Origin: CAWBOY01 sp963790585
GTDB lineage: Bacteria > Planctomycetota > Planctomycetia > Gemmatales > Gemmataceae
DNA: 64,000 nucleotides
NCBI GenBank assembly: GCA_963790585.1
Contig: CAWBOY010000002.1
Coordinates: forward strand, 1,478,267 to 1,542,266
Reading direction: 5' to 3'
The notes beneath the pieces were generated by a model. It was not told the DNA's origin, searched no databases, and saw nothing but the letters and a program-made list of their open reading frames with translations. The position numbers and the translations under genes are program-made. Of the stretch, positions 38,549-55,960 are shown piece after piece (positions within the stretch are counted from its first letter, which is position 1; each line of letters opens with the position of its first letter).

Positions 38549-40404
38549 ATGTTTTGGAGACAGTTGTTCGCCAAGAAATCGCTAGACGTCTTGCTGAAAG
38601 AAGCGGCGGGTGACAACCGGCTGAAGCGTGTCTTGGGGCCGGTTGCCCTGACCTCGCTCGGCGTCGGTGCGATCATCGGCGCTGGTATATTCGTCTCGAC
38701 GGGCCGGGCAGCTGCGAAGATGCCGGGCCAGCCATTATGCTTTCATACGTGTTTGCCGGCCTTGGATGCTTGTTCGCGGCACTCTGTTATTCCGAGTTCG
38801 CCTCAATGGCTCCTGTCGCTGGTAGCGCTTACACGTATGCCTATGCGACGCTCGGCGAGCTTCTCGCCTGGATCATCGGCTGGGATCTTATCCTCGAATA
38901 TGCGATGGCCTGTGCCGTCGTTGCGGCGTCGTGGACCAAATACTTCAACGTGTTATTGGACACGACGATACATTGGCGAATTCCCGAGTTTCTTAGCAAC
39001 GATCCCTTCTCGACAACCGGCGCCTGGTGCAATCTGCCCGCCGCACTCATCACTCTTTTGGTGACGGTCGTTCTCGTCATCGGCATTCGTGAAAGTGCTG
39101 GTACGAATGCTCTGCTCGTCGGCATCAAAGTGCTCGTCGTGTTATTCGTCATCATCGTCGGATATAGCTTTATCAACACGAAGAATTGGACAGAGATACC
39201 ACCGACGCGACGGATCACCGCTGAACAGATGATGATCCCGGATGAAGTCAAGGCCGCGGTTCCCGCTGGCTCCGCGGAGACGGTTACAACTCAGGTCAAC
39301 GCTCTCTATATGATCGAGCGCACGCGGCAACAGATGAAGAATGAAAACAAGACAGAAGCGGAAACGGAAGTCGAGCTAAATAAAGTGCGGGCTTCGGTGG
39401 CCGACGCTCTACCAAAGACCGATGAAGAAATGGCTGTCGCCAAGAAAATCCTCAAGACCGTCGAAGAAAAAGCACCAGAGAAAGCAACCAGAAAATGGGG
39501 TATGCTCGGCTATCTCGGCGTCAACGCCCTGCTCGAACGAGTCGATAATTCGGTCCGCAGTCCCTTTATGCCTTACGGCCTGGGCGGCATTATTTTCGGC
39601 GCCTCGATCGTCTTCTTCGCGTATATCGGCTTCGATTCGATCTCGACCCACTCGGAAGAAGCCATCCGACCGCAGCGCGATGTACCGATAGCGATTCTCA
39701 CGTCGCTTGTTCTATGTACTATTCTCTACATTGGTGTCGCTGGGACTATCACGGGAATGATACCCTATCCTGAGATTAGTCAAGAAGCCGCCGTAGCAGC
39801 GGCGTTCCAGCAAAAGGCGCAATTAAATAATGTTTGGTATCTGCATTACGCGGCTCTTTTCATCTCGATCGGTGCGGTAGCCGGCATGACCAGCGTATTG
39901 CTCATCACCTTCCTAAGCCAGGCCCGCATTTTCCTCGCGATGGCCCGTGATCGCTTGCTGCCGCCTTCCATCTTCGGAGCGATCCATCCCAAGTTTCGCA
40001 CGCCGCATATCTCCACGATACTCACGGGTGTTACGATTACATTCGTGTCGGCGTTGACGCCGATTAGCGCTCTCGAAGAAATGGTCAACATCGGCACTTT
40101 GATGGCCTTTGTGATTGTCTGTGCGGCTGTCATGCTCCTGCGCATTCAGCAACCGAATGCCAATCGGCCCTTCCGGTGCCCTTGGATATTCTTCATGGCA
40201 CCAATGGGCATTGCCGTCAACTTGTTGATGATGCTGTTTTTGCCGCCGGAGACTTGGGCGCGGCTGGTCATCTGGCTGGCGATTGGCTTACTGATTTACT
40301 TCTTCTATGGAATGCACAATAGTCCAATCGGTTTACAACTTCGTGGCAAACCAGTGCCACCGCTGCCGGATCATTTAGTGAACCTGCCCCTGGCGGGGCA
40401 TTGA
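38549..40404 (+). CDS. APC-superfamily amino acid permease (CAT-like) with a large loop insert, one frameshift
   Basis: About 618 residues after repair. The N-terminus MFWRQLFAKKSLDVLLKEAA and LGPVALTSLGVGAIIGAGIF (the substrate-binding helix with GAIIGAGIF) match cationic amino acid transporters. The frame breaks near 38718, continuing AGPAIMLSYVFAGLGC in a second frame. The helices are clear throughout, including IFGASIVFFAYIGFDSISTH and YHYAALFISIGAVAG-like segments. Between helices 5 and 6 is a soluble insert of about 115 residues (QMKNENKTEAETEVELNKVR and KKILKTVEEKAPEKATRKWG) not usual in this family. The substrate is probably a basic or neutral amino acid. Confidence 0.85.
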
Positions 40405-40419
40405 TCTAATCGATCGGTC

Positions 40420-40584
40420 GAGCCTGAATCGCGTTATAGAGTAGACGCGGCATCTTGCCGCGTGAAGCCACCCCGAACGCGGCATCTTGCCGCGTGAAGC
40501 CACCCCGAACGCGGCATCTTGCCGCGTGAAGCCACCCCGAACGCGGCATCTTGCCGCGTCTACTCTATAACGCGATTCAGGCTC
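40420..40584. repeat. Palindrome with 33-bp perfect arms and four 32-bp internal tandem units
   Basis: The left arm from 40420 (GAGCCTGAATCGCGTTATAG and on) is the exact reverse complement of the right arm ending at 40584. Between them a 32-bp unit beginning ACGCGGCATCTTGCCGCG starts at 40445, 40477, 40509 and 40541; each unit contains its own small hairpin (CGCGGCATCTTGCCGCG). It lies between convergent genes. The units are too regular and adjacent to be a CRISPR array. Confidence 0.9.
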
Positions 40585-40598
40585 GGTAACACACGTCG

Positions 40599-41630
40599 TT
40601 AATCCTCTTTCGGCGCCTCGAAATCCGCGATATACAACTGGGCCGGGCTGCGGCCGTCGCGGGTAGATGTCCACATCAGCTTCTTGTAATCGGGACTAAA
40701 GACGGGCAACACATCCTGGCCTGGCGCGAAGGTGATGCGCTTCTTTTTGCCGGTCTCCACATTCATCCAATACAGATCGTAGTTGGGCCGTTGCGTCGGA
40801 TCGCTGTGGTCGGCTGCGCAATAGATAATGTGCTTGGCATCCTTGTACCAATAAGGCGCCCATTGCACCCAATTCAGATCGTCGGTCAACGCACGCTCGC
40901 CGGTGCCATCGACGTTGATGACATAGAGTTGCAGATGATCCGGCTTCTTGCGGTCGCTGCGAAAGATTACGCGTTTGCCATCAGGTGAAAAGAATGGCCC
41001 GCCGTTGTAGCAGTTGGGAGCGTTGGTCAGCTTCCGCACATTCGAGCCGTCGCGGTTCATGATGTAGAGTTCGAGACTCTTTTCGTCGTCGCGATTCGAG
41101 CAGAAGACGATCTGCTTGCCGTCGGGCGAAAAGCTGCCTTCGGCGTTATAGCCCTTGCCGGTGGTGAGCCGCTTGAGATCGGTGCCATCGGGGTTCGCCT
41201 CGAAGATCGCCATGTATGGATCGAAGTCCCATTTATAATTGCGGCGAATGCCCGCTTTCTTATCCGCGTCGCGCTGAACAAACTCGGCCGCCTGCACTTT
41301 CTTCGCATCCGGGTCGAGATGGCTCGACGCGAAGATAATCTTTTTGCCATCGGGCGCGAAATAGCTGCAAGTCGTCCTCCCGATACCGGGGCTGACGCGG
41401 CGATATTTGCCCGAATCGAGATCCATTGTGTAGATTTGATAGAACGGATTTTCGCCCTTCTCCTCGGCTTGAAAGATGATCTGCTTGCCATCGGGCGAGA
41501 AATAGCCTTCGCCGGCGCGAACGAAATCCTTGGTGACGGCTTTGATATTCTTGAGATAAGCGGACTCGGCCTTCTGCCAATCGATGGGTTCGGCCGCGAT
41601 CGGGAGGCAGGCCATGAGTGCGAGCAACAT
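40599..41630 (-). CDS. Secreted TolB-like (PD40) beta-propeller protein
   Basis: 343 residues. The start MLLALMACLPIAAEPIDWQ is a short signal peptide. At least five PD40 blades are visible: AGEGYFSPDGKQIIFQAEEK, TTCSYFAPDGKKIIFASSHL, AEGSFSPDGKQIVFCSNRDD, GGPFFSPDGKRVIFRSDRKK and VLPVFSPDYKKLMWTSTRDG. This is the propeller of TolB and of the Xaa-Pro-peptidase-like families, but no catalytic domain follows. The protein likely binds a peptide or glycan in the periplasm. It is convergent with the permease gene across the 40420 palindrome, and lies 98 bp downstream of uvrA on the same strand. Confidence 0.85.
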   Translation of the reverse strand: MLLALMACLPIAAEPIDWQKAESAYLKNIKAVTKDFVRAGEGYFSPDGKQIIFQAEEKGENPFYQIYTMDLDSGKYRRVSPGIGRTTCSYFAPDGKKIIFASSHLDPDAKKVQAAEFVQRDADKKAGIRRNYKWDFDPYMAIFEANPDGTDLKRLTTGKGYNAEGSFSPDGKQIVFCSNRDDEKSLELYIMNRDGSNVRKLTNAPNCYNGGPFFSPDGKRVIFRSDRKKPDHLQLYVINVDGTGERALTDDLNWVQWAPYWYKDAKHIIYCAADHSDPTQRPNYDLYWMNVETGKKKRITFAPGQDVLPVFSPDYKKLMWTSTRDGRSPAQLYIADFEAPKED

Positions 41631-41728
41631 GAAAGAAAGTCCTCGAAGCGGGGTGTGTAGAGCCGAGAGATACGTTTCCGTTCATTATAAGGCGCGGCTG
41701 AAGGCAATCGGCGTCGCTGCGAATAGGC

Positions 41729-48688
<6,960 letters not shown>

Positions 48689-48894
48689 AACGGGGATTCT
48701 GCTCATGGCAATTAAGGGCGACATAATAGTATACAGATGTCTCATGCCCAGTCGCAAGGGGGCTGGTTTGACACGCCCGGACGCTTCTGCCATTATGGGA
48801 ATCGCGTCGTCCGTAAGGTGTTTTTCAGACGTGTAATGTGCCCTTTTGGGAACTCTCCCCTCGCACCGGCCGTCTTATCAATGGTAGGCAACAC

Positions 48895-49458
48895 GTGAGT
48901 GCCGAGGACCATCGACTAATCGCCGATTGCTTGCAGGGCGAGCCATCCGCCTTCGGTGTGTTGGTTCGACGCTATCAAGATCGTCTCTATAACACAGTCT
49001 TTCGACTCGTTGGCAATACGGAAGATGCCCAAGACATTGTCCAGGAAGCTTTTTTTAGCGCGTACCAATCGCTGAAGAGCTTCAAGGGCGACTCACTGTT
49101 TTTCACCTGGCTGTATCGTATCGCAGTCAACACAGCCATCAGTTTGAAGCGCAAGCGCAAGGTTCTCCTACGTATCGATTCCGGTAGCGAGGATCCTGCC
49201 GGGCAGGAGCCGCGCGATCCTTCGCCGACCCTGGACCCCAGCCATTCGCTCGATCAGGCGGAGCAGAAGCAACGTGTACATCGGGCTTTGGCGCGAATGT
49301 CGGTGGAGCACCGCACGGTTTTGGTAATGAAGGAAATGGAAGGTCAGAAGTACGAAACGATGGCCGAGGTCTTGGGGGTGCCAATCGGCACGATCCGCAG
49401 CCGACTGCATCGGGCGCGGCTGGAGCTGCGCGAGTTACTCGATCAAGATGAGCTTTGA
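48895..49458 (+). CDS. ECF RNA polymerase sigma factor
   Basis: About 187 residues from the GTG at 48895 (VSAEDHRLIADCLQGEPSAF); another GTG in frame at 48838 would add 19 residues that are unlike the family. Sigma region 2 is clear: RYQDRLYNTVFRLVGNTEDA, then QDIVQEAFFSAYQSLKSFKG and FTWLYRIAVNTAISLKRKRK. A linker leads to region 4 with the helix-turn-helix HRTVLVMKEMEGQKYETMAE and GVPIGTIRSRLHRARLELRE. It would direct transcription under some extracytoplasmic signal. The next gene on the same strand encodes a probable anti-sigma factor, 142 bp away. It is divergent from uvrA. Confidence 0.9.
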   Translation: MSAEDHRLIADCLQGEPSAFGVLVRRYQDRLYNTVFRLVGNTEDAQDIVQEAFFSAYQSLKSFKGDSLFFTWLYRIAVNTAISLKRKRKVLLRIDSGSEDPAGQEPRDPSPTLDPSHSLDQAEQKQRVHRALARMSVEHRTVLVMKEMEGQKYETMAEVLGVPIGTIRSRLHRARLELRELLDQDEL

Positions 49459-49600
49459 TATCAAAATATATAGATATGTTTCGTTTTAAGGATTCTGGCC
49501 GAATCTAAGTATATTTTCATTCATTTTTAATGGTGAAGAGTATTTAATTTCCACCTGAGGCTCGGCGGCATTCGCCAGGGTCTGTCACAAAGGTCCGCGT

Positions 49601-50832
49601 ATGCTTTCCGAACAATACCAACAACTGTTGACCGCCTACGTTGACGGCGAGCTGAGCAGCCGTCAAACGAAGCTGTGCAGCAAGTTGTTGCGCCGTTCGC
49701 CGGAGGCGCGTAAGTTGTTGCGGCAGCTCCAAGCCGATTCGCGCGAGCTGCGCGCTCTGAAGACGCCGGCCTTGGGCATCGATCTGTCCAAGCCGATTTT
49801 GCAATCAATCCACGATTTCGAGTTGGTTCTTCACGAGCCAAAAGCAGAGCGAACCAAAGCCGGCGCAGCGCCATATGGACCGGGTACGCGGCGGCGGCGG
49901 CGATTCTGCTTTTGGCCTGCGGCGCATCGTATGTCGCATTTACGCTTCTCTTGCCGCGTCCGGATGCAGTAGCCAAGAACGACAATAATACCAAAGAAAA
50001 GCCGACCATCGCTCCGGAGAAATCATCGGATCGGCCGTCTGTCTCGGGAGCCAAGGACGGAGCGGCCGGGCCGCTTAACCGGAATGCGCCTGAAAAAAAA
50101 ACTGAGTCCAGTACCCCGCCAGGGTCCGTCGTTACCAACACAGGCAAGGATCCTAAGCCCACCACGGACGTGATACCGGCACCGCAGATGCCACCCGACC
50201 AGGCATTGACACAACGAATCATGGATATGATTCCGTTTGAAAAGGTCGAAGGCTCGCCGCCCTCCTTCGTGCTTGTCTATGAGCTGGACAAAGACGCCGC
50301 CCGGCAGAAGCTGTTGGCCGACCTGAAAAAAGGCGACGGCTTTCGCATGGAACTCAAGTGTCAAAACGGCGTTCGCGGCCTGGAACGGCTGCGCGGCATT
50401 CTCAAGAGCGACCAAATTCAGCTATCCCTTGACACCCTGGCCGTGACGCGACTCGCCTCGGCTGAGTATGCGGTATTCATCGAGGATGTGGCCCCGGAAG
50501 AGTTGGTCAAAATCTTTCAGCGCCTGGCCGCCGAAGACAGGAAGGCCGCGGCTAAATTCGAGAATCAATTTGATCGGCTGGTTTACAACAAGATGGGCGA
50601 GAACGAGTTCAAGGAACTGTCACGGGTTCTGGGCATAGCCCCCGCGAAAGCCGGCAGCAAGCCGGTGCCAGGCGGTAAGCCCGAGCCGCGCGTGGCCCTC
50701 GTTCTGCCTTACCAGGCGGGCAAGAATCGAACCACACCGACCGCGGAGGTGAAGACCTATCTGCAAAATCGCAAGCCCGTTCGCCCGGGAACATTGCAGA
50801 TCCTCCTGCTCGTCAAGGGCACGACGGCATAG
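49601..50832 (+). CDS. Membrane anti-sigma factor partner (one frameshift)
   Basis: About 410 residues after repair. The start MLSEQYQQLLTAYVDGELSS and SRQTKLCSKLLRRSPEARKL is the N-terminal anti-sigma pattern with the YVDGELS motif, without the HxxxCxxC zinc residues. The frame breaks near 49868, inside a membrane helix read as IWTGYAAAAAILLLACGASY. The outer part has a long disordered linker (TKEKPTIAPEKSSDRPSVSG) and a folded domain (VLVYELDKDAARQKLLADLK, AEYAVFIEDVAPEELVKIFQ). It follows the ECF sigma gene and would bind it in the cytoplasm and sense a signal outside. The signal is not evident. Confidence 0.8.
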
Positions 50833-50969
50833 CGCGACCGCAGATCGGAATGATCAATCACCGATCATCTAAGATCACGATCGTAGGCATCCCGTAATCC
50901 AATTCGTCACGCGTTCAGCTGTGCTTCGGCGCGGCTGTTCCCCATCAATTTGGCAGCATGTTGGCTGTA

Positions 50970-53258
50970 TCATTCGGGCTTCCACGCCGCGCGGCTTCCG
51001 TCCATGGCGCAATGGAACCGCAGGCAATTGATAACGTGCGCGTCCGAGCCGTCGGGCCTCACGATCCAGACGGGGCGCTTGTCCGCCGGCTTGTCGGCGT
51101 AAGTACGTTTCATCTTTTCCAGATCGCTCCAATAACGCTCATCGGTGAAGCGGAAAGAGATCCAATCGCCGTCCGGGGACCACGCAGCAGGCGTGGCGAC
51201 TTTTCCCAGCCGGGTGACTTGCCGATTGTTTGACCCGTCGGCGTTGATCACGAACAGTTCTAAGCCATTATCTGCTGGGAACGAGTAGACAATCTGCTTG
51301 CCATCAGGCGACCAATTCGGAAAGGTCGCTCCCACCCGACTGGTCTCTTTGACGATGCGACGCTTGTTGGTACCGTCGACGTTCATGACGAACACGCTCA
51401 CGCCACCCTCGACGTCACCGGTGTAGCAGATCTGTGTGCCGTCAGGTCCGATGGTCGGATCGTGCCCAGCTCCAAGTATTCGGAGATCGGAACCGTCCGG
51501 CTTGATGCTAGCCATTTCGGCTTTATTGCCGTGCAGACCGAACACGATCCGCTCGCCGTCAGCCGTGCGCTGCCAGCTCGGCATGTAGCAAACGCTCTTG
51601 GTATCGACGATGCGCTTCACGTTCTCGCCGTCCGCGTCCATGACATAGAGGTTGGCTGGACCGTTGCGGTCTGAGATGAAAGCGATTCGCTTCCCGTCCG
51701 GCGACCAGCAGGGGTATCGGTCCTCGGATTTTGGACTGCGGGATACGTTCCGCGCATCCCCGGTGTCCGGATCGACGGCGAAAATTTCCGTGTCGCCGGT
51801 ACAAACGCTGGTAACGAGCAGGGTGCGTCGTCTAGCGGTCGGCACCGGTTCGGTCCTGCCCGGAGGCGGGTATCCTTTGGCCACGTTATCGAGTACCAAA
51901 ACCCAATCTAGGAGTTCACCGAGGTTGGGCGGCACAAACTCCTGCTCCTCCTTTGTGGTAAATACGCCAATTTCTGTTGGGCGGCCGTCGCGGGGGTTGA
52001 ACCACCACGCCCGGACCTTCTCGCCTCCGATCCGATCCATGCGTACCTTGAAGGCCCGCCCGATTGGCGCGTAAACCATTGCGTAAGTTCCCGCTGCGTC
52101 CCGCGCGGCGACGAATCGGTATTGCCCCGCTCCGGGAACGGCTGTGGCGATACGATCCGTTACGATGACATTGTCGTCGGGAGCACGCGTCAGCATCGGG
52201 CGCGACTCGATCAACTGGCGCGCGTGGATGAGTTGATTGGCACCGGGAGCATCGATAGCCTCGGTCCAGGCCACGAGCGGGTCGTTCACCGGCTCGACGC
52301 CTGGCTTCCAGAATTGCCATACGGAGTGGTGCCCATACGTGTGCCCGAAAGCACCGGAGAAGAGGTCCCAATAGACAGCCCGCCGAATGTCCGCCGCGAC
52401 AGAGTGGCCAAGATTTTTGGCATTGAACGAGATTGGGTGGCCTTCGTAAACCGGTTCGCCGTCGATGACCGGCTTTGTCGGCGTGCGGTCGTAGTCGGCT
52501 CGGGTTTTGTCATAGCGAGCCGTGAACTGCGTACCATGCCCGTTTTGGCGCATATTGAAATCCAGCCACTTATCACCGTGGAACCACTGCGCCGACCCTG
52601 CCCCACCGGGTGGGTGGAACGTCATCAAATGAGCCCCACCATCGCCCTTCCGCAACCCTCGCGCCATCGCACGAATCACTTCCTTCTGCTCGTCGGTGTC
52701 CACGCTGCGGTCGCCGCCGAGAATCCAGATCATCTTCTTGTCCCGATATCGCTTGCCCAGCCACTCGCCATAGACTTCGGCGTTTTCCTTAGTGAACAGC
52801 GGTTTGCCGTCGACCACCTTGTCATGCCAGTATCGGCCCCATGTCGGAAGGAACCCAACGTACAGACCCTTGGCGTTCGCCTTGTCGATGATGTAATCGA
52901 CATGTTTCCAGTAATCGTCACCCACCCCGTCGGCGGTAAGCGGTTGGGCGGGGTTGAGGTCCGTTAGGGGTAAGTGGCCATAGGCGTTTGGAACCGTGTG
53001 ACCATCGAATTCGGCGATAGCAACGGCTTGAATCACAGTGAATCCCTGACGCACACGCTTCTCCAAATACTTGTCCGCGTCTTCCCGGGTAAGCCGGTGA
53101 AAGAGTTCCCAGGCTGTGTCGCCGAGGTAGAAGAAGGGTTTGCCATCTGCGGTGACGAGAAACCGCTTATTCTCGCTCACCTTCAGACGAGGAAGCTCGG
53201 CGGCCTGCGTGGATGGTGATAAACACGTGACCAAGAGGAAGAAGACGAGCAAGCGCAT
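50970..53258 (-). CDS. Secreted DUF4038 apiosidase-like glycoside hydrolase fused to a TolB propeller
   Basis: About 762 residues from the ATG at 53258 (MRLLVFFLLVTCLSPSTQAA), a signal peptide; a GTG at 53306 would lengthen the N-terminus by 16 residues. Residues about 25-350 form the DUF4038/GH140-like TIM barrel (FFYLGDTAWELFHRLTREDA, GHLPLTDLNPAQPLTADG, MIWILGGDRSVDTDEQKEVI, VIDGEPVYEGHPISFN, with acidic residues that may be catalytic). A collagen-binding-2-like region (VRAWWFNPRDGRPTEIGVFT) follows. The last 300 residues are PD40 propeller blades (WSPDGKRIAFISDRNGPANL, NWSPDGKQIVYSFPADNGLE). It may attack branched plant polysaccharides such as rhamnogalacturonan II side chains, inferred from the family. 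Confidence 0.85.
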   Translation of the reverse strand: MRLLVFFLLVTCLSPSTQAAELPRLKVSENKRFLVTADGKPFFYLGDTAWELFHRLTREDADKYLEKRVRQGFTVIQAVAIAEFDGHTVPNAYGHLPLTDLNPAQPLTADGVGDDYWKHVDYIIDKANAKGLYVGFLPTWGRYWHDKVVDGKPLFTKENAEVYGEWLGKRYRDKKMIWILGGDRSVDTDEQKEVIRAMARGLRKGDGGAHLMTFHPPGGAGSAQWFHGDKWLDFNMRQNGHGTQFTARYDKTRADYDRTPTKPVIDGEPVYEGHPISFNAKNLGHSVAADIRRAVYWDLFSGAFGHTYGHHSVWQFWKPGVEPVNDPLVAWTEAIDAPGANQLIHARQLIESRPMLTRAPDDNVIVTDRIATAVPGAGQYRFVAARDAAGTYAMVYAPIGRAFKVRMDRIGGEKVRAWWFNPRDGRPTEIGVFTTKEEQEFVPPNLGELLDWVLVLDNVAKGYPPPGRTEPVPTARRRTLLVTSVCTGDTEIFAVDPDTGDARNVSRSPKSEDRYPCWSPDGKRIAFISDRNGPANLYVMDADGENVKRIVDTKSVCYMPSWQRTADGERIVFGLHGNKAEMASIKPDGSDLRILGAGHDPTIGPDGTQICYTGDVEGGVSVFVMNVDGTNKRRIVKETSRVGATFPNWSPDGKQIVYSFPADNGLELFVINADGSNNRQVTRLGKVATPAAWSPDGDWISFRFTDERYWSDLEKMKRTYADKPADKRPVWIVRPDGSDAHVINCLRFHCAMDGSRAAWKPE

Positions 53259-53455
53259 GATGTATACCCACGGAGAGAAGGGCGTGAAAATCGTTTGCCA
53301 TCGCACCTAGGCGCTGATTACAACCTCTTGTGCTCGGTCATTTACATTGAAGGCACACAGCACTTGATGCGACACGACACCTAACTAACTAAGATGTATC
53401 GATAGGACCGTCAATAAAAACATTTCACGCGGACGCGCGCAGAGGAAAGCTATTC

Positions 53456-55641
53456 ATGACCAAGACCGACTTCCGCCATGTCAATTACCTTTGGGACGAC
53501 GCCACCGCCGCCAAGTTGGACGCGCTGGGCGCTTGATTTATCGGTCCAACATCCTTGGTTCCGATCAGCGCATCACCAACACGGGCGGCGGAAATACGTC
53601 TGCCAAGATAGATGAAAAAGATCCGCTTAGTGGTGAACCTGTCGAGGTGTTGTGGGTCAAAGGCTCCGGCGGCGATTTGCGGACGAGCTTGCGCGAGAAC
53701 TTCGCGTCGCTCTATCAAAAGAAACTCCTGGGCCTGCAGGCGAAGTACCACGCGGCCCCGAAAAAGGGGGTGAAGAGTGATATCGAGGATGCCCTCGTTG
53801 GCATGTATTCTCATGCCACGTTCAATCTCAACCCGAGGCCCAGCAGCATCGATACGCCGCTCCATTCGTTCATCCCATTCAAGCACGTTGATCACACGCA
53901 TCCAAACGCCGCAATTTCGATCGCAGCGAGCAAGAACAGCGCCAAGCTCACGCAGGAGATCTACGGCGACGATGTCGTCTGGCTGCCGTGGCAACGTCCC
54001 GGCTTTGATCTGGGCCTGATGATGCAGGAGGGGGTCAAGAAGTATCCGAAAGCCAAGGGCTTCATCATGGGGCAGCATGGCCTCATCAATTGGGCTGACG
54101 ATGAGAAGGCCTGCTATGACCTGACGCTGACGCTGATTGAGAAAGCGGCCCGCTTCATCGAGAAGCACGACAAGGGCGACAAGACCTTCGGCGGCCAAAA
54201 GTACGAACCGCTCCCCGAGGATAAACGCAACGCCACGCTCGCCGCGATTCTGCCCTGGCTTCGTGGACGAGTGAGCGAGCAGAAGCGTTTCATCGGCACG
54301 ATTCAGACTGATGCGACGATTCAGCGCTTCGTCAACAGCGCCGATGCCACGCGCCTGGCCGACCTTGGCACGAGCTGCCCCGATCACTTCCTGCGAACGA
54401 AGATAAAACCGCTCTACATTGATTGGAATGCGAAAACGGAAGACCTGGCCGCTCTCAAGGCGAAGTTGACGGCAGGCATCGCGGCATATCGCAAGGACTA
54501 CGCCGCCTATTACGAGCGCTGCAAACACGTCGATTCCCCGGCGATGCGCGATCCGAATCCGACCGTGATTCTCATCCCGGGCCTCGGCATGATTGCCTGG
54601 GGCAAGGATAAGAGCGAGTCGCGCGTCACGGCCGAGTTCTACAACTGTGCCATCGAAGTCATGCGCGGCGCCGAGGCGATCGACCAATATATAGCCTTGC
54701 CGCTGCAGGAGGCTTTCGACATCGAGTATTGGCTGCTCGAAGAGGCCAAGCTCAAACGGATGCCAGCGGAAAAAGAATTGGCCCGCCGCGTTATCATCGT
54801 CGTCGGCGCTGGTAGCGGCATCGGCCGCGAAGTGGCACAAAGGCTCGTGAAAGATGGGGCAACAGTCGCCTGCGTCGATCTCAACAAGGAGTCGGCCGAG
54901 GCAACTGCCAAGAGCATCACGGACAAGGTCGGCCTGGGCATCGGCGTCGCCGGCTCGGGCATCAGCGGCTGCGGCCAAGCCGTCGCCGTCGCATGTGACA
55001 TCACCCAACGCGCCAGCATCCGCCAAATGGTCGATCAGGTCACGCTCGCCTATGGCGGTTTCGACGGCATTGCCGTCACAGCCGGTATTTTCGTTCCGCC
55101 CGACGTTTCAGGCCACATTCCCGATGACAAATGGGGGATGACCTTCCTCATCAATGTCACCGGCAGCTATCTCGTCTGCGACGAAGCCGCCGCGACCTTC
55201 CGCGAGCAGGGGCTTACCGGTGCCGTCGTCTTGACCACCAGCGCCAACGCCACCGTCGCCAAACGCGGCTCCATCGCTTACGACACCAGCAAGGCCGCCG
55301 CGAACCATCTTGTACGCGAACTGGCGATCGAAATGTCGCCACTGGTCCGCGTCAACGCCGTCGCCCCGGCAACCGTCGTCCAGGGAAGCGCGATGTTCCC
55401 CCGAGGCCGCGTCATCGCGTCGCTGGCGAAATACAACATCCCCTATACCGAAGGCGAGTCCGACGATTCGTTGCGCACAAAACTCGCACAATTCTATGCC
55501 GAACGAACCCTAACCAAAGTGCCAATCACCCCCGCCGACCAGGCCGAAGCCTATCTGATTTTGTTCAGCGAACGCTTGAGCAAAACGACAGGACAAGTGA
55601 TTACAGTCGACGGCGGCCTGCACGAAGCATTTTTGCGCTAG
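53456..55641 (+). CDS. Bifunctional class II aldolase/short-chain dehydrogenase (RhaD-E type), one frameshift
   Basis: About 728 residues after repair. The ATG at 53456 begins MTKTDFRHVNYLWDDATAAK, and the frame breaks near 53535 (LDALG, then RLIYRSNILGSDQRITNTGG in the next frame). The first half is a class II aldolase with metal-binding histidines in FKHVDHTHPNAAI and GFIMGQHGLINW. The second half is an SDR domain from about residue 435: RVIIVVGAGSGIGREVAQRL, DGIAVTAGIFVPPDVSG and YDTSKAAANHLVRELAIEMS (YxxxK). Family members split rhamnulose-1-phosphate and oxidise the lactaldehyde formed. This fits the possible rhamnogalacturonan-active hydrolase that is divergent from it. Confidence 0.88.
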
Positions 55642-55659
55642 GCCGGGATTTTATATAGC

Positions 55660-55677
55660 CCCCGGCACGCCGGGGGA
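55660..55677 (+). terminator. GC-rich hairpin after the aldolase gene
   Basis: CCCCCGG at 55660-55666 pairs with CCGGGGG at 55671-55677 around the 4-nt loop CACG. It stands 19 bp after the stop codon. No U-run follows (ATTGCCCC), so it is a probable but not certain terminator. Confidence 0.5.
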
Positions 55678-55720
55678 TTGCCCCACTACATTTCCCAGTA
55701 CACCCAGCAGGAGAAGCGTC

Positions 55721-55960
55721 ATGAATCGAATCGTGGTCGAGCGGCGCGTGGGCGATGATGGCATGCTACAACTCAATCTGCCTCTTGGTACGGATGAGGC
55801 AGGGCATGAAGTACGGGTCACAATCGAGAATGTTGGCAAACAAAACAAGGCTACACCCGAGGAGTGGCGGGCAGGCATCCTGGCGACGGCGGGAGGCTGG
55901 CTCGGCGAATTCGAGCGGCCTTCGCTGAGCCAACCGGAGGAGCGAGAGCCGTTGTTATGA
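55721..55960 (+). CDS. Antitoxin-like protein upstream of a PIN-domain relic
   Basis: 79 residues. The start MNRIVVERRVGDDGMLQLNL and PLGTDEAGHEVRVTIE resemble antitoxins encoded before PIN-domain toxins in planctomycetes, with a short strand-rich N-terminus and an acidic tail (EEWRAGILATAGGWLGEFER) that would cover the toxin. Its stop codon overlaps the ATG of the next gene by 4 bp (ATGA). The assignment rests on this arrangement. The partner toxin is broken, so the antitoxin may be orphaned. Confidence 0.65.
   Translation: MNRIVVERRVGDDGMLQLNLPLGTDEAGHEVRVTIENVGKQNKATPEEWRAGILATAGGWLGEFERPSLSQPEEREPLL

Noticed and set aside
40445..40560. Four 32-bp direct repeats that resemble a CRISPR array
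   Set aside because: The units follow each other without spacers, are hairpins themselves and lie inside a larger palindrome; no cas gene is in the window.
53485..55026. Long minus-strand open frame of 513 codons opposite the aldolase gene
   Set aside because: It is the antisense shadow of a GC-rich coding region; the plus-strand frame has clear aldolase and SDR motifs.
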